Source: Mycobacterium sp. 852002-51163_SCH5372311 (GTDB lineage Bacteria > Actinomycetota > Actinomycetes > Mycobacteriales > Mycobacteriaceae). Taken from it: a stretch of 64,000 nucleotides of DNA. Position 1 is the first letter of the stretch; each line of letters starts with the position of its first letter. The position numbers and the translations under genes are program-made. Shown here one piece after another: positions 21,719-29,970 of the stretch. The stretch covers positions 34,612 through 98,611 of the forward strand of contig NZ_LZIJ01000183.1 of assembly GCF_001667115.1 (NCBI RefSeq), written 5' to 3'. The notes under the pieces are model-generated. The model saw only the letters and a program-made list of their open reading frames with translations, had not been told where the DNA came from and did not search any database.

Positions 21719-24077
21719 AGCCGATCAGTCCCCGGCGATGTACGGGCTCACGCCCCGGCGGCTGCGGCGGCGCAGGCAGCAGCGGCTTGCGTTTGCGCAC
21801 CGCGATGGTCGTCGGCGCTTCGGTGTTCAGCTCGAGGTCTTCGCCGGCGTGCCGGATCGTGAGCTCGGAGCCCGGCCCGTCGCGCAGCGTATAGGTCACG
21901 TCAGTGTGGTTGACGTCGACGGTCAGCCGGAACTCGCGCCAGCGCAGCCGGAACGTCAGACGAGAGATGCCGTCGGGCAGATGGGGATCGATGGACAGGA
22001 CGCCCTCGTCGTCGCGCAGCCCGCCGAAGCCGGCGACCAGCGCGGTCCACGCGCCGGCCAGCGAGGCCATGTGCAACCCGTCGCGGGTGTTCTGGTGCAG
22101 GTCGCGCAGATCGATCAGGCCGGCCTCGTAGGCGTAGTCGTGGGCCAGCTCCAGATGCCCGACCTCGGCGCACATGACCGCCTGGGTACACGCCGACAGC
22201 GACGAGTCGCGCACCATGCGCCGTTCGTAGTAGTCGACGTTGCGCGCCTTCTGCTCGGGCGTGAACGCGTGGCTCTGCCACTGCATCGCCAGCACCAGGT
22301 CGGCCTGCTTGATCACCTGCGCGGGGTAGAGCCGCACGTAAGCCTCGTGCAACAGCAACGGGTAGGTGGTGTCAGTATCGAATTTCCACTCCGTCAGGGT
22401 GGTGAAACCTTCACACTGCTGGTGCACACCGAGCTCGTCGTCGTAGGGAATGTGGGCGGCGTTGGCCGCATTGCGCCAGGCCGCCATTTCCTCGGTGGTG
22501 ACACCCACTGCTCCGGACGCATCGGGGTGGCGGGCGCAGGCGTCGGCCGCGGTGATCAGGTTGTGTGCCGCCATCAAATTTGTGAACACGTTGTCGCGGA
22601 CGATCGCCGTGTACTCGTCGGGACCGGTGACGCCGTCGAGGTGCCACACACCGTGGCGATCGTGGTGCCCGAGCGACATCCACAGCCGCGCGGTCTCGAT
22701 CAGCACGGCCAGACCGCACTCCGCCTCCAGCGACTCGTCGCCGGTGACCACGCGGTAGCGCTCGAAGGCCATCGCGATGTCGGCGTTGATGTGCCAGGCG
22801 GCGGTTCCGGCCGGCCAGTACGCCGAGCATTCCTGACCGCGGATGGTTCGCCACGGAAACGAGGCACCGTCAAGGCCGAGCTCGGCCGCCCGCTCCTTCG
22901 CCAGGTCCAACGTCGACGCGCGCCAGCGCAGCGCGTCGGCGACGGCGTGCGGCAGGGTGTAGGTCAGCACCGGCAGCACAAAGCCTTCGGTGTCCCAGAA
23001 GGCGTGCCCGTCATAACCGGTTCCGGTGAGCCCCTTGCTGGGGATCGCGCGGCGCTCGGCGCGCGCACTGGCCTGCACCAGGTGGAACAGCCCGAACCGC
23101 ACGGCTTGCTGAGATTCCGGGTCGCCCTCGACCTCGACGTCTGCGCAGTCCCAAAAGAGGTCCAGGAACGCCCGTTGCGATTCGATGAGCCCCTTCCAGC
23201 CGCTGTAGCGGGCGCTGTGCTGTGCGGCGGCGGCCTGGTCGCGCAGTGCCGGGCGGGAACGCAGGCTGGACCAGCCGTATGCCAGGTATTTGACGATGCG
23301 CAACTTCTGGCCGGGACGCAGCCCGCAGATGATCGTGGTGCGGGCCAGGTCGGGGCGGGCATCGGTGGAAACCTCGACCCGCCCGGGAACGTCGACCTCG
23401 TGGTCCATCGTGGCGGACATCATCAGCGAGCTTGCGCGGGTGCGGTGCATGAGAAGTGCTCCGTACTCGGTGCTTTCGTGGGCGACGGCCTCCAGCGGGT
23501 TTTCCAGGATGGCCGAGACTCGCGGGTCGTCCGAGGTCTCCGGCTGGTCTTCGTTGGTCACCAGTTCGGATTGCACTGTCGCGCGGATGAATTGGTCGAC
23601 CGCTTCGACCACATACTCGATGGCCGCCACGCTGCGGTGCACCAGCGACACCAGCCTGGTGGAGACCACCTTGACTTCCTTGCCGGTGGGCGAGCGCCAG
23701 TGTGCGCGGCGGACCAATGTCCCGGCGCGCAGGTCGAGGCACCGCTCGTGCTCGATCAGTTCGCCGTAGCGGACGTCGAACGGCTCGTCGTCGACCATCA
23801 GGCGGATGATCTTGCCGTTGGTGACGTCGACAACGGTCTGGCCGGCCTCGGGGTAGCTGTATCCGGCCTCGGCGTACGGCAGCGGCCGGATTTCGTAGAA
23901 GGAGTTCAGATAGGTACCCGGCAGGCCGTACGGCTCCCCCTCGTCGAGATTGCCGCGCAACCCGATGTGCCCGTTGGACAAGGCGAACAGCGACTCCGAC
24001 TGGGCCAGAATATTCAGGTTGAGCCTGGTCTCACGGATCTGCCACGGTTCGACGGGGAAGGCTTCTTCAGTAATCAT
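21717..24077 (-). CDS. Glycoside hydrolase family 65 phosphorylase (Rv3401 homologue)
   Basis: This 786-residue protein, the same size I recall for Rv3401, has the GH65 layout: N-terminal beta-sandwich, helical linker, (alpha/alpha)6 barrel and C-terminal beta domain. The barrel holds FWDTEGFVLPVL and DGVTGPDEYTA with the general-acid Glu at about 485. GH65 enzymes cleave alpha-glucosides such as trehalose, maltose or kojibiose, usually with phosphate to give beta-glucose 1-phosphate. Phosphorolysis is favoured because the upstream gene encodes beta-phosphoglucomutase and overlaps it by 4 nt (ATGA). The exact disaccharide cannot be read from sequence. Confidence 0.93.
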   Translation of the reverse strand: MITEEAFPVEPWQIRETRLNLNILAQSESLFALSNGHIGLRGNLDEGEPYGLPGTYLNSFYEIRPLPYAEAGYSYPEAGQTVVDVTNGKIIRLMVDDEPFDVRYGELIEHERCLDLRAGTLVRRAHWRSPTGKEVKVVSTRLVSLVHRSVAAIEYVVEAVDQFIRATVQSELVTNEDQPETSDDPRVSAILENPLEAVAHESTEYGALLMHRTRASSLMMSATMDHEVDVPGRVEVSTDARPDLARTTIICGLRPGQKLRIVKYLAYGWSSLRSRPALRDQAAAAQHSARYSGWKGLIESQRAFLDLFWDCADVEVEGDPESQQAVRFGLFHLVQASARAERRAIPSKGLTGTGYDGHAFWDTEGFVLPVLTYTLPHAVADALRWRASTLDLAKERAAELGLDGASFPWRTIRGQECSAYWPAGTAAWHINADIAMAFERYRVVTGDESLEAECGLAVLIETARLWMSLGHHDRHGVWHLDGVTGPDEYTAIVRDNVFTNLMAAHNLITAADACARHPDASGAVGVTTEEMAAWRNAANAAHIPYDDELGVHQQCEGFTTLTEWKFDTDTTYPLLLHEAYVRLYPAQVIKQADLVLAMQWQSHAFTPEQKARNVDYYERRMVRDSSLSACTQAVMCAEVGHLELAHDYAYEAGLIDLRDLHQNTRDGLHMASLAGAWTALVAGFGGLRDDEGVLSIDPHLPDGISRLTFRLRWREFRLTVDVNHTDVTYTLRDGPGSELTIRHAGEDLELNTEAPTTIAVRKRKPLLPAPPQPPGREPVHRRGLIG

Positions 24078-24883
24078 GACTGCAGCAGCTCGGCGAGGTC
24101 GGTCACCACAATGTCGGCGCCGTTGCGGCGCAAATCTTCGGCCTGGCCCACCCGGTCGACGCCTACCACCACGCCGAAGTTACCGTCCCGGCCCGCCTGC
24201 ACGCCGGATATCGCGTCCTCGAACACCGCAGCCGCGTCGGGGGGAACCTCGAGCAGCTCGGCCGCGCGCAGAAACGAGTCCGGCGCAGGCTTGCCGGCGA
24301 TGTTTTCCTCGCGCAGCGTCACCCCGTCCACCCGCTGCTGGACAAACCGATCGAGGCCGGTGATTTCCAGGACGTCGCGGGTGTTGGCGCTGGAAGACAC
24401 CACGGCCACCCCGAGACCCGCCTCCGACACCGCCTCCAGATAGCGTCGCGACCCGTCGAACACCTTGACGCCGTCGTCGTGCAGCACCTTCTGGAACATG
24501 TCGTTCTTGCGGTTGCCCAGCCCGTATACCGTCTCGGCGTCACCCGGGTCGTCCGGGCTGCCGTCGGGCAGCTCGATTCCGCGGCTCTCGAGAAACGACC
24601 GGACCCCGTCTTCGCGTTTCTTGCCGTCGACGTACTTGCGGTAGTCGGCAGCCACGTCGAAGGGCACGAACTCTTCTCCGGTGTCCTCGGCGCGTTTCTT
24701 CAGATACGCGTCGAACATGGCTTTCCACGCCTTGGTGTGCACGCTCGCGGTATCGGTGAGCACACCGTCGAGGTCGAACAAACAAGCACGTATGTTTTCC
24801 GGCAGACCCAGCGGGCTCACGGACACCTCACTTTCGGGGGTTGGGCGGTATCCACTCCACCATGCTTGTGCGTGTGCCGCCAC
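24074..24883 (-). CDS. Beta-phosphoglucomutase-family HAD hydrolase (Rv3400 homologue)
   Basis: This protein of about 269 residues has HAD motif I CLFDLDGVLTDTA, motif II VVSSSANTRDV, Lys in AGKPAPDSFL and motif IV VFEDAISGVQAG. It should convert beta-glucose 1-phosphate to glucose 6-phosphate, feeding the product of the overlapping GH65 gene into metabolism. The N-terminus is uncertain. Similarity to Rv3400 extends upstream through a WYRP-like segment (here WWSGYRPTPE), which favours the GTG at 24883 or the adjacent TTG at 24886 over the later GTG codons at 24826 and 24820, even though GAAAGTGAG precedes 24826. The operon is mutase then phosphorylase. Confidence 0.9.
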   Translation of the reverse strand: MAAHAQAWWSGYRPTPESEVSVSPLGLPENIRACLFDLDGVLTDTASVHTKAWKAMFDAYLKKRAEDTGEEFVPFDVAADYRKYVDGKKREDGVRSFLESRGIELPDGSPDDPGDAETVYGLGNRKNDMFQKVLHDDGVKVFDGSRRYLEAVSEAGLGVAVVSSSANTRDVLEITGLDRFVQQRVDGVTLREENIAGKPAPDSFLRAAELLEVPPDAAAVFEDAISGVQAGRDGNFGVVVGVDRVGQAEDLRRNGADIVVTDLAELLQS

Positions 24884-24901
24884 CAATCTGGTGAGTCGAT
24901 T

Positions 24902-25723
24902 TCAGCCGACCGCCCGGACGACCCCCTGGATGACTCGCAGTCGCCCGTCGGCCAGCGCCTCGGTCAGGTTCTCGGCTTTGCATGCGAAGCCGGGGACGAA
25001 CGCGTGCAGGCCCAGCGGGTTGACGGGCTGGGCCAGCATGGTCTGCATGAGGGCGGCCGCCTGGTCGGTGAGGTCGTTCCAGCCGTCGACCGAGAACCCG
25101 GCCGATTCGACGGCGACGCGCAATCCCTCGGAGGTGACCAGATGACTGGCTGTGGGGTGATCGGCCCACGGGAGCGGATAGCCGAGTTCGCGGGCGTCGC
25201 CAATCGTGATGTCCCACATGGCAAGCCGTCCACCGGCTGTGAGGACGCGGCGTGCTTCGGAGTACAGGCGCGACTTGTCGGCCACGTTCATCTGGACGTG
25301 TTGGCTGACGACGACATCGAAAGTGCCGTCGGCGAAGGGGAGTTCGGTCACGTCCGCTTGACGAACCAAGATCAGGTCGTCGAGCCCGACGAGCCCGTTG
25401 AGCCAACGATTCGTCTGGCAGTACTCGTCGGTGAGATCCACGGCGGTGACCGGGCAGCCGTAGCGGTGGGCCACGTAGCGCGCGGTGCCGCCGACCCCGC
25501 TGCCGGCGTCGAGCACCCTACTGTCGGTGGTGATCTGCGCAAGGTCCACCAGCTGGCTGGTGGCGTAGCGCCCCATGGTGTGGAAGTCCTCCAGCAGGGC
25601 CAGGTCGGCGGGTTCGAGGTGGTCGAGGTCTTTCCCGGCGGCGGTCAGTGCCGCCTCGATGTTCCGCCGCGACAGGCCGGTCGAGTACTGGGCCGCGATT
25701 GTCTCCGTCATTTCTGCACCCAT
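24902..25723 (-). CDS. SAM-dependent methyltransferase (gSDMT/UbiE-like)
   Basis: This 273-residue class I methyltransferase has motif I VLDAGSGVGGTARYVA (about residues 70-85), an acidic residue after the second strand in VTAVDLTDEYC, and ADVTELPFADGTFDVVVSQH as motifs II-III. The Rossmann fold and long C-terminal helices resemble sarcosine or polyketide C-methyltransferases. The acceptor is unknown. It is the last gene of a four-cistron operon (MFS transporter, NmrA-type reductase, methyltransferase relic, this gene), and its start overlaps the relic by 16 nt. ATG 25723 or ATG 25711 could be the start. Confidence 0.86.
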   Translation of the reverse strand: MGAEMTETIAAQYSTGLSRRNIEAALTAAGKDLDHLEPADLALLEDFHTMGRYATSQLVDLAQITTDSRVLDAGSGVGGTARYVAHRYGCPVTAVDLTDEYCQTNRWLNGLVGLDDLILVRQADVTELPFADGTFDVVVSQHVQMNVADKSRLYSEARRVLTAGGRLAMWDITIGDARELGYPLPWADHPTASHLVTSEGLRVAVESAGFSVDGWNDLTDQAAALMQTMLAQPVNPLGLHAFVPGFACKAENLTEALADGRLRVIQGVVRAVG

Positions 25724-25920
25724 TCGGTGAGGAGGGGAGGCATCGTGATGAGGGCGCCGGCCGCGAGCGCCTCTGCACGGAACCGCGACACGAACTCGTC
25801 GGTATCGGTTAGCTCGTCGATGCCGAAGCCGTTGTGCTGCGCGACGGGAGAGACCAATCGCCGCACCTCGACGTCGGCATGGCCCAGGACATAGCGGCTG
25901 CCGGTGGGGGTTGTACTCAT
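25708..25920 (-). pseudogene. Methyltransferase relic: N- and C-terminal ends joined, catalytic domain missing
   Basis: This is an open 70-codon frame. Its start, SRYVLGHADVEVRRL, matches the N-terminal signature of a common family of SAM methyltransferases (YVLGHS..EL.RL). Its end, RFRAEALAAGALITMPPLLT, matches the C-terminus of the same family (LRAE..A....PPLVGAW). The roughly 200 residues between, including the SAM-binding fold, are absent, so an in-frame internal deletion is the best explanation. The frame is intact and overlaps both neighbours (ATGA with the upstream gene, 16 nt with the downstream one), so it may still be translated, perhaps only to couple translation through the operon. 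Confidence 0.6.
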
Positions 25921-27008
25921 CGCGTGATTGTCCTTTCTGGCTCGCGCACTGCGCTGTGCTCGTCGCGCCACACCGCTGATTGAGCCGAGAGCCGGGGATG
26001 GGCGGGCCGGGGATGCTGCTGAAGTCGGTCGAACTTGTCCAGCCGGTGCATCGGTACCAGTCCGATCAACATGAAGTTCCACACTTGGCGGATGAGATTG
26101 GTTGCGGTGCGGCGGGATTCCGGCCCGGTGACATAACGGCGAGCGATCGTCAGGAAGTCCTCGGGTTCGACGCCTGCGACGTCGTAGACGTGCGTGGTGG
26201 GGCCGCCCATTTCCCACGTCCCCAGGCCGTGCTCGGGCAGATAGTGACGCAGGCTGGATTCGAAGAACATGTCGGCGTGGAGTCGCTTGGCGTTCACCCG
26301 TACCGCACGCATGAACAGCCAAGGGGGACTGTCGATGTGGCGCACCCGCCGGCCCAGCGCCGCACCGATCGCGTCGGCGATCTCCGCCCCGGACAGCAGT
26401 GCCGGTCCCGTCGGGCGGTAGGTGCGGCCGTCGTGGCGGTGCGGGTCGAGCAGCGCGCCGACGGCAACCCGGGCGATGTCTTCGTTGGAGGGCGGTGCGT
26501 TTCGGCCCGCGCCGGTCGGCGTCGGCAACACTCCCAGCTGCGCGGCCACCGGGACCAGCTGTAGGTAGTTGTCGGCGAAGTAGCCCGGATCGACCGCCAC
26601 GTGGGCGGTGTCCGGCAACAGCTCGAACAACTTGTCAGTCAACCAGGCTTGCCGGGTCATCAGGGACGGATGCTCGGGGCTGGCCAGCCACTGGCCAAGG
26701 GCCACCACCGCTTGCACACCCGCGCGCCGGGCGGCCACGGCAAACGTCACCGCGCTATCGAGCGCATGGGGATGGTATGGGGCGTTGAAGAAGAACCGGT
26801 CGACGCCCTCCATCGCGGCCGTAACCTGTTGAACGTCAAACATATCGGCGACCACGACCTCGGCTCCCAAGTCTCGCAGCCGAGCGCTGCGTGCATCGTC
26901 GCGATGGACCATGGTTCTGGTCGGGATCCCCCGCTTCAGCAGTTGGACGGCGACCGCGCCGCCGATCCTGCCCGTGGCACCGGTTACCAATACGCGATTG
27001 TGTGTCAT
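25917..27008 (-). CDS. NmrA/SDR-type NAD(P)-binding protein
   Basis: This 363-residue protein opens with the dinucleotide-binding motif VLVTGATGRIGGAVAVQLLK (about residues 6-25) and continues as an atypical short-chain dehydrogenase of the NmrA/quinone-reductase-2 group (ADMFDVQQVTAAMEGVDRFF, YFADNYLQ). The C-terminal extension of about 70 residues is unassigned. ATG 27008 is chosen because it overlaps the MFS stop codon (ATGA) and begins at the Rossmann motif; the frame upstream of it runs inside the transporter gene. It may act as an NAD(P)H-dependent reductase or redox sensor in the operon. Confidence 0.85.
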   Translation of the reverse strand: MTHNRVLVTGATGRIGGAVAVQLLKRGIPTRTMVHRDDARSARLRDLGAEVVVADMFDVQQVTAAMEGVDRFFFNAPYHPHALDSAVTFAVAARRAGVQAVVALGQWLASPEHPSLMTRQAWLTDKLFELLPDTAHVAVDPGYFADNYLQLVPVAAQLGVLPTPTGAGRNAPPSNEDIARVAVGALLDPHRHDGRTYRPTGPALLSGAEIADAIGAALGRRVRHIDSPPWLFMRAVRVNAKRLHADMFFESSLRHYLPEHGLGTWEMGGPTTHVYDVAGVEPEDFLTIARRYVTGPESRRTATNLIRQVWNFMLIGLVPMHRLDKFDRLQQHPRPAHPRLSAQSAVWRDEHSAVREPERTITR

Positions 27009-28525
27009 CGAATTTCCCTTTCTTGACGTGCCGGCTCCCAGGCCGGCAACAGCCAGCCGACGACGATTGCCGCGCCCAGCGCGATGCCCGCGCAGACCAG
27101 CGAGCTGGCCTGCAGGCCGTCCAGGAATGCGTGATTGACGGCGTCGCGGACGGACTCGGCTTGTTTTGCGGGCAATTGCTCGATCACCCTGTGCGCCAGC
27201 GCCATTGAGTGCCGCATCGCCTCGGTGGGCAGCCCTGGCGCCGTGTCGAGATGTCCCGAGTACACCGAGGCGAAGATGCTGCCCGCGATGGCAACGCCGA
27301 GGGTGCCGCCGAGTTCGCGGGTGGTGTCGTTGACGGCCGAGCCGACGCCGGCCTTGTCGGCGGAGAGCGATCCCATGATGGCCTCGGTGGCCGGCGCCGT
27401 CGTCAAGCCGAGCCCGCCACCGAGCAACAGCATCTGCGCGGCGATTTCGATGTATGGCGTGGCCGCGTCGGCCGTGGACGCCCATGCCAGCCCCGCGGCG
27501 AACACGGTCAGGCCCGCGGCGACGACGGTGGTGGTGCCGATTCGTTCGACCAGTCGCGGTCCCAGGATGCTGGCCAGGGCGATGGACGCGGCGACCGGCA
27601 GTAGTCGCACGCCGGTCTGAAAGGCCGTGTAGTTCTTGATGAATTGGAAGTACTGGGTGATGACGAAGATGAAGCCGAACAGTGTCAGGAACCCGGCGGT
27701 CACGGCCAGGCTACCGCCGGAGAACCGGCGGTTGAAGAACACCGTGACGTCCAGCATGGGGTGGGTGGTGTGCCGCTCCCACAGTGCGAACCCCGCGAGA
27801 ACGATTGCCGAGATCGCGAATCCGATGACGGTCCGTGCGTCGGTCCATCCCCAGGTGGGCGCCTCGATGACGGTGTAGACCAGCGTCGTGATGCCGGCTG
27901 CCGACAACAGCAACCCAGGCGCGTCGACGCGCGGCGCGGCCGGGTCGCGCGAGGTCGGAACGAACAGGATGCCGCCGACGATCGCCAGCGCCGCGATCGG
28001 GATGTTGACCATGAAAATCGAGCCCCACCAGAAGTGCTCGAGCAGCCAGCCGCCGCTGATCGGGCCCACCGCCACCCCGACGCCGACCATGGCCGCCCAC
28101 AGCCCGATCGCCTTGGCGCGCGGAGCCGGATCGGTGAAGATATTGGTGATCAACCCCAGCGTGGTCGGGAAGATCACCGCCGCACCCACGCCCATGGCTG
28201 CTCGGGCGGCTATCAGTGCGTTGGCCGAATCCGACTGTGCGGCAACGGCAGACGTGAGGGCGAACAGGGCCAGTCCTGAGTTGAGCCAGCCACGCCTGCC
28301 GTAGCGGTCGGACAGGCTGCCGACCGACAGCAGCAGGCCGGACATGACCAGGGTGTAGGCGTCGACGATCCATTGCAGCTGGGCGGTGTCGGCGCCGAGT
28401 TCGCGCGACAGGGTGGGGAGCGCGACGTTGACGATGGTGGCGTCGACGCTGATGACAAAGACCCCGAGGCAGATGACCGCGAGTGCGGGAATGGGATGGT
28501 TTCGGAGCATCGGCTCGGTGCGCAT
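27005..28525 (-). CDS. MFS drug-efflux transporter, DHA2 (EmrB/QacA) family
   Basis: This 506-residue membrane protein has about 14 predicted hydrophobic segments. DHA2 features include VDATIVNVALPTLSREL in helix 1, the loop motif GSLSDRYGRRGWL after helix 2 and VGVAVGPISGGWLL in helix 5. It should export organic molecules by proton antiport. ATG 28525 (MRTEPMLRNHP) is preferred; ATG 28510 is possible. It is the first gene of the operon with the NmrA protein and methyltransferase and is divergent from an HxlR regulator 79 bp away, which suggests an inducible efflux and modification cassette. Confidence 0.9.
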   Translation of the reverse strand: MRTEPMLRNHPIPALAVICLGVFVISVDATIVNVALPTLSRELGADTAQLQWIVDAYTLVMSGLLLSVGSLSDRYGRRGWLNSGLALFALTSAVAAQSDSANALIAARAAMGVGAAVIFPTTLGLITNIFTDPAPRAKAIGLWAAMVGVGVAVGPISGGWLLEHFWWGSIFMVNIPIAALAIVGGILFVPTSRDPAAPRVDAPGLLLSAAGITTLVYTVIEAPTWGWTDARTVIGFAISAIVLAGFALWERHTTHPMLDVTVFFNRRFSGGSLAVTAGFLTLFGFIFVITQYFQFIKNYTAFQTGVRLLPVAASIALASILGPRLVERIGTTTVVAAGLTVFAAGLAWASTADAATPYIEIAAQMLLLGGGLGLTTAPATEAIMGSLSADKAGVGSAVNDTTRELGGTLGVAIAGSIFASVYSGHLDTAPGLPTEAMRHSMALAHRVIEQLPAKQAESVRDAVNHAFLDGLQASSLVCAGIALGAAIVVGWLLPAWEPARQEREIR

Positions 28526-28604
28526 GGACAAGACACTAAAGTTAATAGACAAATAAATCAAGTACCTAGTAGAAAAAGATGTCCAGCCTTGTTAACGTGT
28601 TGGG

Positions 28605-29246
28605 GTGCCCCCTCGCCGGAACTACAACCAGAACTGTCCGATCGCCCGCGGGCTCGATGTCCTCGGTGAGCGGTGGACGTTGCTGATCCTGCGGGAGCTG
28701 GTCGGCGGCGCTCGCCGTTATGGTGACCTGCGCGACGAGCTACCGGGTATCGCCACCAATCTGCTGGCCGAGCGCCTCAAGGAACTGCAAGACGCCGGGC
28801 TCGTCGACCGCGCCGACCTGCCGGCCCCGATCGGGCGGACCGTGTACACCCTCAGCGACCTGGGCTGGCAGCGGGTGCTGCCGATTCTGCAGAGCATCGC
28901 ATGGTTCGGGCTGGACCGGCTGGACCCGATCGGGGACGGCCCGGCATCGCCGTTGAACGGGTTCCTGGCCGGCATCCTGTTGGGCTTCAACTCGCGTCAG
29001 GCGGCCGGTCTGGAGGTGACGTGCCGGGTCGAGATCGACGGCCGCCGTTTCGAATTCGCGGTGACCGAAGGTCGTCTCGGCCCGGCTCACGGCGAACCCG
29101 CGGTGACGATCAACGCCAGCGCCACCGACCTGGTCACCGCGCGACTGGGAGCGACCGAAGGTAAGCGCAGGGCGGCGCTCCGGCGCATCGACTGCAAGGG
29201 CGACCCCGATGCCGTCGGCGCGGTGCGTAAAGCGTTTTCGCTGTAG
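28605..29246 (+). CDS. HxlR-family regulator with C-terminal SCP2-like domain
   Basis: This 213-residue protein has an N-terminal HxlR winged helix (NCPIARGLDVLGERWTLLIL, YGDLRDELPGIATNLLAERL, about residues 10-100) with the conserved N-terminal Cys, a possible electrophile sensor. From about residue 110 it resembles a sterol-carrier-protein-like fold (FEFAVTEGRLGPAHG, VTINASATDLVTARLG), probably a ligand-binding domain. The start is a GTG at 28605. It is divergent from the MFS operon and is its probable regulator. The 79-bp intergenic region is AT-rich (for example AGTTAATAG and ACCTAGTAG), but I see no clean palindrome. Confidence 0.87.
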   Translation: MPPRRNYNQNCPIARGLDVLGERWTLLILRELVGGARRYGDLRDELPGIATNLLAERLKELQDAGLVDRADLPAPIGRTVYTLSDLGWQRVLPILQSIAWFGLDRLDPIGDGPASPLNGFLAGILLGFNSRQAAGLEVTCRVEIDGRRFEFAVTEGRLGPAHGEPAVTINASATDLVTARLGATEGKRRAALRRIDCKGDPDAVGAVRKAFSL

Positions 29247-29258
29247 GTGTCAAGCGTT

Positions 29259-29912
29259 TCAATCTTGGGTCGCGAGCAGGGCGGCGATGAGTGCGTGTGC
29301 GATGAACTTGCCGTATCGCCCCGCCGACCAACCGCGTTCGATGACGAGAAGCTCGTAGAGCTCGGGCGCGTGATACGTCCACAGGACGTCGCGCGCCTGT
29401 CTGGAGCTGACTCGTAGCTGGCCCGTATTGGCGAGATCCGACGCGAACATCGTCATTGCAGCAAGAGTTTCCTGACGGATCTGCTTCCAGACCTCCGCAG
29501 CGTCCGGGGACGACGCGGCGCCATCGCGTGCGAGTAGCTGGACCGGAGCGCTGCGCGGCATGGTAGACGCGAGGTGCTGGGCGTAGATTTCGAGCTTGCG
29601 GGCCGCCTCGGTCGCATTGACCACGTTCTGGATCACGTCTCGCTGCACCATCGGGATCGGCTCGTCGTCGCCCGCGACGGACACGTCGAAAAGTGCTTTG
29701 AGCACGCCCGCTTTGGTCGCGAAGGCCTTGTACACCGTTTCGACAGACACGCCGGCGTCCCGCGCGATCTCTGCGATGGTCGTTGTCGCATAACCCTGCG
29801 CCAGGAAGCGCTTCCGGGCAGCCGCCAGCACCGCGTGTCGGTTCTGCTGTGCCTGTTGACGACGACGGGTCGAGTCGTAGCGGCGCGGCGGCTGGCTCTT
29901 GACAGATCCCAT
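29259..29912 (-). CDS. TetR/AcrR family transcriptional regulator
   Basis: This 217-residue regulator has a basic N-terminal arm (SQPPRRYDSTRRRQQAQQNR), a helix-turn-helix TTIAEIARDAGVSVETVYKA (about residues 44-63), then KAGVLKALFD. The C-terminus contains WTYHAPELYELLVIERGW, typical of the TetR family that regulates flavin monooxygenases. It converges on the HxlR gene (12 bp between stops) and is divergent from the acyl-CoA-dehydrogenase-like gene at 29971, its probable target. Repeated GATACAG motifs lie between them. Confidence 0.87.
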   Translation of the reverse strand: MGSVKSQPPRRYDSTRRRQQAQQNRHAVLAAARKRFLAQGYATTTIAEIARDAGVSVETVYKAFATKAGVLKALFDVSVAGDDEPIPMVQRDVIQNVVNATEAARKLEIYAQHLASTMPRSAPVQLLARDGAASSPDAAEVWKQIRQETLAAMTMFASDLANTGQLRVSSRQARDVLWTYHAPELYELLVIERGWSAGRYGKFIAHALIAALLATQD

Positions 29913-29919
29913 ATTTCAG

Positions 29920-29954
29920 TACATGCTCCTGTATCTATTACTAGTCACTGTATC
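29920..29954. promoter_or_regulatory. Candidate TetR operator region with repeated CTGTATC and TACA-N6-TGTA
   Basis: TACATGCTCCTGTA (29920-29933) is an inverted repeat with 4-bp arms. CTGTATC occurs at 29929-29935 and 29948-29954, 19 bp apart. The region lies in the 58-bp divergent gap. The arms are short, so this is a weak call. Confidence 0.35.
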
Positions 29955-29970
29955 AGAACTGGGAGCGCAC

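Noticed and set aside
21681..24443. 920-codon plus-strand open frame opposite the GH65 and mutase genes
   Set aside because: It is antisense to two clearly recognised enzymes, has no family features, and spans both gene boundaries.
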